From positions 17,561 to 81,560 of the forward strand of contig CANQUV010000010.1 in assembly GCA_947627135.1 (NCBI GenBank): a stretch of 64,000 nucleotides of DNA. The letters are read 5' to 3'. Below, in pieces: positions 60,658-64,000 of the stretch (within the stretch, counting starts at the first letter, position 1; the number at the start of each line of letters is the position of its first letter). Under the pieces are notes generated by a model. It saw nothing but the letters and a program-made list of their open reading frames with translations. It was not told the DNA's origin and made no database searches. Made by a program: the position numbers and the translations under genes. This DNA comes from an uncultured Clostridia bacterium (lineage in GTDB: Bacteria; Bacillota; Clostridia; Oscillospirales; Acutalibacteraceae).

Positions 60658-62034
60658 ATGGCAGATTTGAATATTACAACTGGATATGACGGGCTTAATT
60701 TACCATACAGTCCGGAGGCAGAACAGGCAGTTTTAGGAGCAATAATTATTGATGCGGAAAACTGCATGAGCAAGGTCATTTCAATTTTAAATAAACCTGA
60801 ATATTTCTATGTATCAAATCATAGAGTAATATATTCTGTAATGCTCAATATGTTTAATTTATCACTTGATATAGATGTTGTTACATTATTGGAAGCATTA
60901 AAAAGAGAAAAATCATTTGACGAAACAACAGGAAAAACATATTTAGTAGACCTTGCACAAAATTGTCCGTCCATATCAAATGTGGAGATTTATGCAAATA
61001 TTGTAAGAGATAAGTACGATATAAGAAAGCTGATCACTGCTTCAAGAGAAATAATTGAAGAGGCAGCGGAAAATACTTCTGAGCCCGGAGCTTTACTCGA
61101 TTCGGCAGAGGAAAAAATTTATGATATAAGACAAGGCAAGGATTATAAGGGATTAAGAAGAATTGACCAAATACTTCTTGAAACATATAGCCGACTTGAT
61201 GTTTTAAACAGCGAATCAGACGATAACATGAAAGCAATACCCACGGGAATAGGGGATTTAGACCGTACAATAACAGGTTTAAACCGAAGTGATTTGCTTA
61301 TACTTGCAGCCCGTCCGGGTATGGGTAAAACATCTTTTGCACTTAATATTGCAAGAAATGTTGCCTGTACTTCAAAAAAGACAGTTGCCTTTTTCTCATT
61401 GGAAATGTCCAGCGAACAGCTTTGTTCCCGACTGCTTTCAACAGAAGCGCTGGTAGGCGGTACAAAACTGCGAACAGGAAAATTAAGTGAAGATGAATGG
61501 TTAAGGCTTATTGCTGCAGGAGATGTTTTAAGAAAGGCAAATCTTTATCTTGATGATACTCCCGGAATGACCGTTTCAGAAATAAAGGCAAAGTTAAGAA
61601 GATTAAGACAGGTTGATCTTGTAATTATAGACTATTTACAGCTTATGTCAGGAGGAAGAAGAACTGATAACAGAGTTCAGGAAATTTCCGAAATAACAAG
61701 AAACTTAAAAATTCTGGCAAAAGAGCTTAATGTTCCTGTAATCACCCTTTCGCAGCTGTCTCGTGCAAGCGAAAAGCGTGAAGACCATAAACCCCAGCTT
61801 TCAGACCTTCGAGATTCAGGTTCAATTGAGCAGGATGCGGATATTGTTCTGTTTTTGTATAGGGAAGGTTATTTTGCAAAGGATAAATCAGTCGACGCAC
61901 CTCCTACTGCCGATCAAAATTCGGGTGAATGTATAGTGGCGAAAAACCGTCACGGAGAAACAACATCTGTAAAACTCCATTGGCAGGGTGAGTTTATGAG
62001 GTTTACTTCAGTGGAGGCAAGGCGTGAAGAATAA
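60658..62034 (+). CDS. dnaB: Replicative DNA helicase
   Basis: A 458-aa hexameric helicase at the replication fork. The N-terminal helical domain (AEQAVLGAIIIDAEN) is followed by the RecA-like domain with Walker A ARPGMGKTSFALN, Walker B LVIIDYLQLM, and RDSGSIEQDADIV near the C-terminus. Normal length, no intein. It overlaps tilS by 11 bp. Confidence 0.97.
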   Translation: MADLNITTGYDGLNLPYSPEAEQAVLGAIIIDAENCMSKVISILNKPEYFYVSNHRVIYSVMLNMFNLSLDIDVVTLLEALKREKSFDETTGKTYLVDLAQNCPSISNVEIYANIVRDKYDIRKLITASREIIEEAAENTSEPGALLDSAEEKIYDIRQGKDYKGLRRIDQILLETYSRLDVLNSESDDNMKAIPTGIGDLDRTITGLNRSDLLILAARPGMGKTSFALNIARNVACTSKKTVAFFSLEMSSEQLCSRLLSTEALVGGTKLRTGKLSEDEWLRLIAAGDVLRKANLYLDDTPGMTVSEIKAKLRRLRQVDLVIIDYLQLMSGGRRTDNRVQEISEITRNLKILAKELNVPVITLSQLSRASEKREDHKPQLSDLRDSGSIEQDADIVLFLYREGYFAKDKSVDAPPTADQNSGECIVAKNRHGETTSVKLHWQGEFMRFTSVEARREE

Positions 62035-63394
62035 AATTTTGACTGCAATTAGTAAGTATCAGATGATTTCAAATGGTGATACTGTAATTGTGGCATTATC
62101 CGGAGGAGCAGATTCAGTTTGTCTGCTTTATTCTCTCATATATTTAAAAGAACAATTTGAACTTACAATTAAGGCCGCCCATGTAAATCATCTTTTAAGG
62201 GGAGAAGAATCCCAAAGAGATATGAACTTTGTTAAAGAACTTTGCAAAAAGCTTAATATTGAACTTTTTGTAAAAACAGCAGATGTTTTATCTCTGTCAA
62301 AGGTATTAAAACAAAGCACAGAGCTTTGCGGAAGAAATGTAAGATATGAATTTTTTGAAGAATTATCAAAAAAACAGAACGCAAAAATTGCAACTGCCCA
62401 CACAGCATCAGATAATCTTGAAACTTTAATTTATAATATTTCAAGAGGAACTTCAATAAACGGATTAAAAGGTATAATTCCAAAAAGAAATAATATTATA
62501 CGTCCCTTGATTTTTGTTACAAGGCAGGAGGTAGAAAATTTTTGCAGTAGTAATAACCTTAATTTTGTTACCGACAGTACAAACAATACAGATGACTATA
62601 CAAGAAATAAAATACGTCATAATATTGTGCCTGTGCTAAAAGATATAAATTACAGTGTAGAAGATTCAATTTCGGCTTTATGCGGCGATATAATTGAGGT
62701 AAACCAATTTTTAAATCAATATTCAAAAGAAATTTTAAAAAACGCTGAAATGAAGTGTCAGGACAGTATATGTTATAATGCTCCCAAAATTATGTCGCAA
62801 TCGCCCTTGATTCAAAGACAATGTATATTTGAAATTTTAAGCAATAATCATATTAATAATATAACAAGAACTCATATTAATATTTGCACAGATATTCTCT
62901 GTAAAGGCGGAGAACTTGATTTAAACGGTGAATTTAAGGCTGTATGCAGTCAGAATATATTTAGAATAATTAAAACAAGAAAAAAAGATAATAATACGAA
63001 TGAAATTTATTTAAGTTTAAATACCCCGATTCAATTTGGAACAAAAGAGATATGGGTAAAGGATTTTGAGTCTTTTAATATAAAAGACAAAAATATTGAA
63101 AATAATAATATTTTGAATTACAATGTTTTAGATAAAAATCCCGTATTCAGGTTTAGAAAAAGCGGAGACTTTATAACTCTTATAAAAAGGAATGTTACTA
63201 AATCTCTGAAAAAGTTTTTAATAGAAGAAAAAATACCGAAAGAAAACAGGGACAACCTTCTGGTTTTGGCAGCGGGAAGTGAAATTTTGTGGCTTGAGGG
63301 ATACGGTGTATCTAAAACAGGCTCAATAGACAAAAATTCTTCTAAAGCATTAACTATAACGATTGATTATAAGGTAAATGAAAATGTACAGTAA
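62024..63394 (+). CDS. tilS: tRNA(Ile)-lysidine synthetase
   Basis: A 456-aa ATP-dependent enzyme that converts cytidine 34 of tRNA-Ile(CAU) to lysidine. The PP-loop motif ALSGGADSVCLLY is at about residues 25-37, HVNHLLRG and ATAHTASDNLET follow, and the C-terminal tRNA-binding domains end with FRKSGDFITL and KKFLIEEKIP. GTG start inside dnaB with GGAGG upstream. The next gene, hpt, overlaps it, as usual in tilS-hpt-ftsH. Confidence 0.94.
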   Translation: MKNKILTAISKYQMISNGDTVIVALSGGADSVCLLYSLIYLKEQFELTIKAAHVNHLLRGEESQRDMNFVKELCKKLNIELFVKTADVLSLSKVLKQSTELCGRNVRYEFFEELSKKQNAKIATAHTASDNLETLIYNISRGTSINGLKGIIPKRNNIIRPLIFVTRQEVENFCSSNNLNFVTDSTNNTDDYTRNKIRHNIVPVLKDINYSVEDSISALCGDIIEVNQFLNQYSKEILKNAEMKCQDSICYNAPKIMSQSPLIQRQCIFEILSNNHINNITRTHINICTDILCKGGELDLNGEFKAVCSQNIFRIIKTRKKDNNTNEIYLSLNTPIQFGTKEIWVKDFESFNIKDKNIENNNILNYNVLDKNPVFRFRKSGDFITLIKRNVTKSLKKFLIEEKIPKENRDNLLVLAAGSEILWLEGYGVSKTGSIDKNSSKALTITIDYKVNENVQ

Positions 63395-63932
63395 TTTAAA
63401 CGAAGATATCAGTAAGGTTTTATATTCAGAAGAAGATATAAAGCAGGCGGTAATAAAAATTGCTAAAGAAATAGAAAATGATTATCAAGGTAAAAATGTG
63501 CTGCTTATAGGGCTTTTAAAGGGTGCGGCACCTTTTTTGTGCGACCTTGCAAGAAATATAAATATTAATTTATCCATTGACTTTATGACAGCTTCAAGCT
63601 ATTATAATGGAACAGAAACTTCAGGAACTGTAACGATAACCAAAGATATTTCAATTGATGTTAAAGATAAGCATATAATTTTAATTGATGATGTTGCAGA
63701 TTCTGGTATAACTCTAACATATCTGACAAATCATTTAAGAGAAAAAAATCCTTTATCAGTAAAAACATGTGCCTTACTTGATAAACCCCTCCGCAGAAAA
63801 GTTGACTTTACAGTTGATTATTTTGGAATAATTGCACCCAACGATTTTGTGGTAGGTTACGGAATGGACTATCAGGAAAAATACCGTCAGCTTCCGTACA
63901 TAGGTATATTAAAAGAAACTGTATATTCTTAA
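63384..63932 (+). CDS. hpt: Hypoxanthine phosphoribosyltransferase
   Basis: A 182-aa purine-salvage enzyme making IMP/GMP from hypoxanthine/guanine and PRPP. The PRPP-binding loop is IILIDDVADSGITL (about 92-105), with LLIGLLKGAAPF earlier. It overlaps tilS by 11 bp. I prefer the ATG at 63384 over 63378, which is only 2 bases from AAGGT. In Bacillus Hpt interacts with TilS and FtsH neighbours. Confidence 0.94.
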   Translation: MYSNLNEDISKVLYSEEDIKQAVIKIAKEIENDYQGKNVLLIGLLKGAAPFLCDLARNININLSIDFMTASSYYNGTETSGTVTITKDISIDVKDKHIILIDDVADSGITLTYLTNHLREKNPLSVKTCALLDKPLRRKVDFTVDYFGIIAPNDFVVGYGMDYQEKYRQLPYIGILKETVYS

Positions 63933-63981
63933 TTTATAAAATCCAAAAAAATAATCATAATAATACAAGGAGTGAAAGGTA

Positions 63982-64000
63982 TTGGAAAATAAGAAAAAAC
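63982..64000 (+). CDS. ftsH: Start of ftsH, cut by window edge
   Basis: TTG at 63982 with AAGGAG/AAAGG upstream opens a frame encoding M-E-N-K-K-K before the window ends. The tilS-hpt-ftsH order makes the membrane AAA protease FtsH the likely product. Only six codons are visible, so identity is inferred from synteny alone. Confidence 0.5.

Noticed and set aside
1..64000. CRISPR array, rRNA genes, insertion sequence
   Set aside because: No regularly spaced repeats, no rRNA segments and no transposase frames are visible in the window.

Overview
The window is AT-rich chromosomal DNA of a spore-forming member of the Firmicutes, most likely class Clostridia (Oscillospiraceae/Ruminococcaceae-like). 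Evidence is the set of sporulation genes (ylbJ, yqfC, yqfD, spmA, spmB, a dacF-type carboxypeptidase, small CotF-like coat proteins), clostridial AbrB, pyruvate phosphate dikinase, RNase J, GdpP and the tilS-hpt-ftsH order at the right edge. Strong AGGAGG-type ribosome binding sites, several TTG/GTG starts and A/T-rich vegetative promoters fit this. I cannot name a species.

Layout. 1-4 kb (minus): fructose operon fruR-fruK-fruA-ptsH. 4.4-7.1 kb (plus): TetR regulator with the KtrB/KtrA potassium uptake pair. 7.3 kb (minus): Rrf2 regulator. 8.0-19.3 kb (plus): a tightly packed phage-derived block with terminase, portal, protease/scaffold, decoration protein, capsid, connectors, hub, spike, baseplate wedge and fibre, but no recognisable sheath, tape measure, lysis, integrase or repressor gene. 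19.4-28.4 kb: a lipoprotein, a low-complexity membrane protein, then the conserved block glmU-prs-pth-mfd-prsA (minus). 28.6-31.3 kb: ppdK. 31.4-37.7 kb (minus): WYL regulator with partner, LytTR/DUF3021 pair, PAP2 phosphatase, asnB, ylbJ. 37.9-44.2 kb (plus): yqfC-yqfD-ymdB, then fakA-like and recG. 44.3-49.6 kb: dacF-like gene, dCMP deaminase and abrB (minus), spmA-spmB, and a group of tiny genes of coat or unknown type. 49.7-50.2 kb: three tRNA genes. 50.4-52.4 kb: NAD salvage pair pncA-pncB. 52.6-56 kb: nrdR, NUDIX, iscS-iscU, rnhA. 56.3-64 kb (plus): rnjA, gdpP, rplI, dnaB, tilS, hpt and the first codons of ftsH.

Most interesting parts. The phage-derived block looks intact and compact, with start/stop overlaps throughout, but lacks everything needed for an autonomous phage life. 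A domesticated particle or gene-transfer-agent-like element is a reasonable hypothesis, as is a satellite or a neatly reduced prophage. Its protease gene carries an in-frame internal start with an excellent ribosome binding site, predicting a nested scaffold protein. A previously unlabelled interspersed repeat family occurs three times (about 7.1, 33.0 and 50.3 kb), each time directly after an intrinsic terminator and in the same orientation relative to it. Other points are a standalone GlmU uridylyltransferase domain, a LytTR autoregulatory promoter with matching direct repeats, and a forespore-type promoter before the small coat-like genes.
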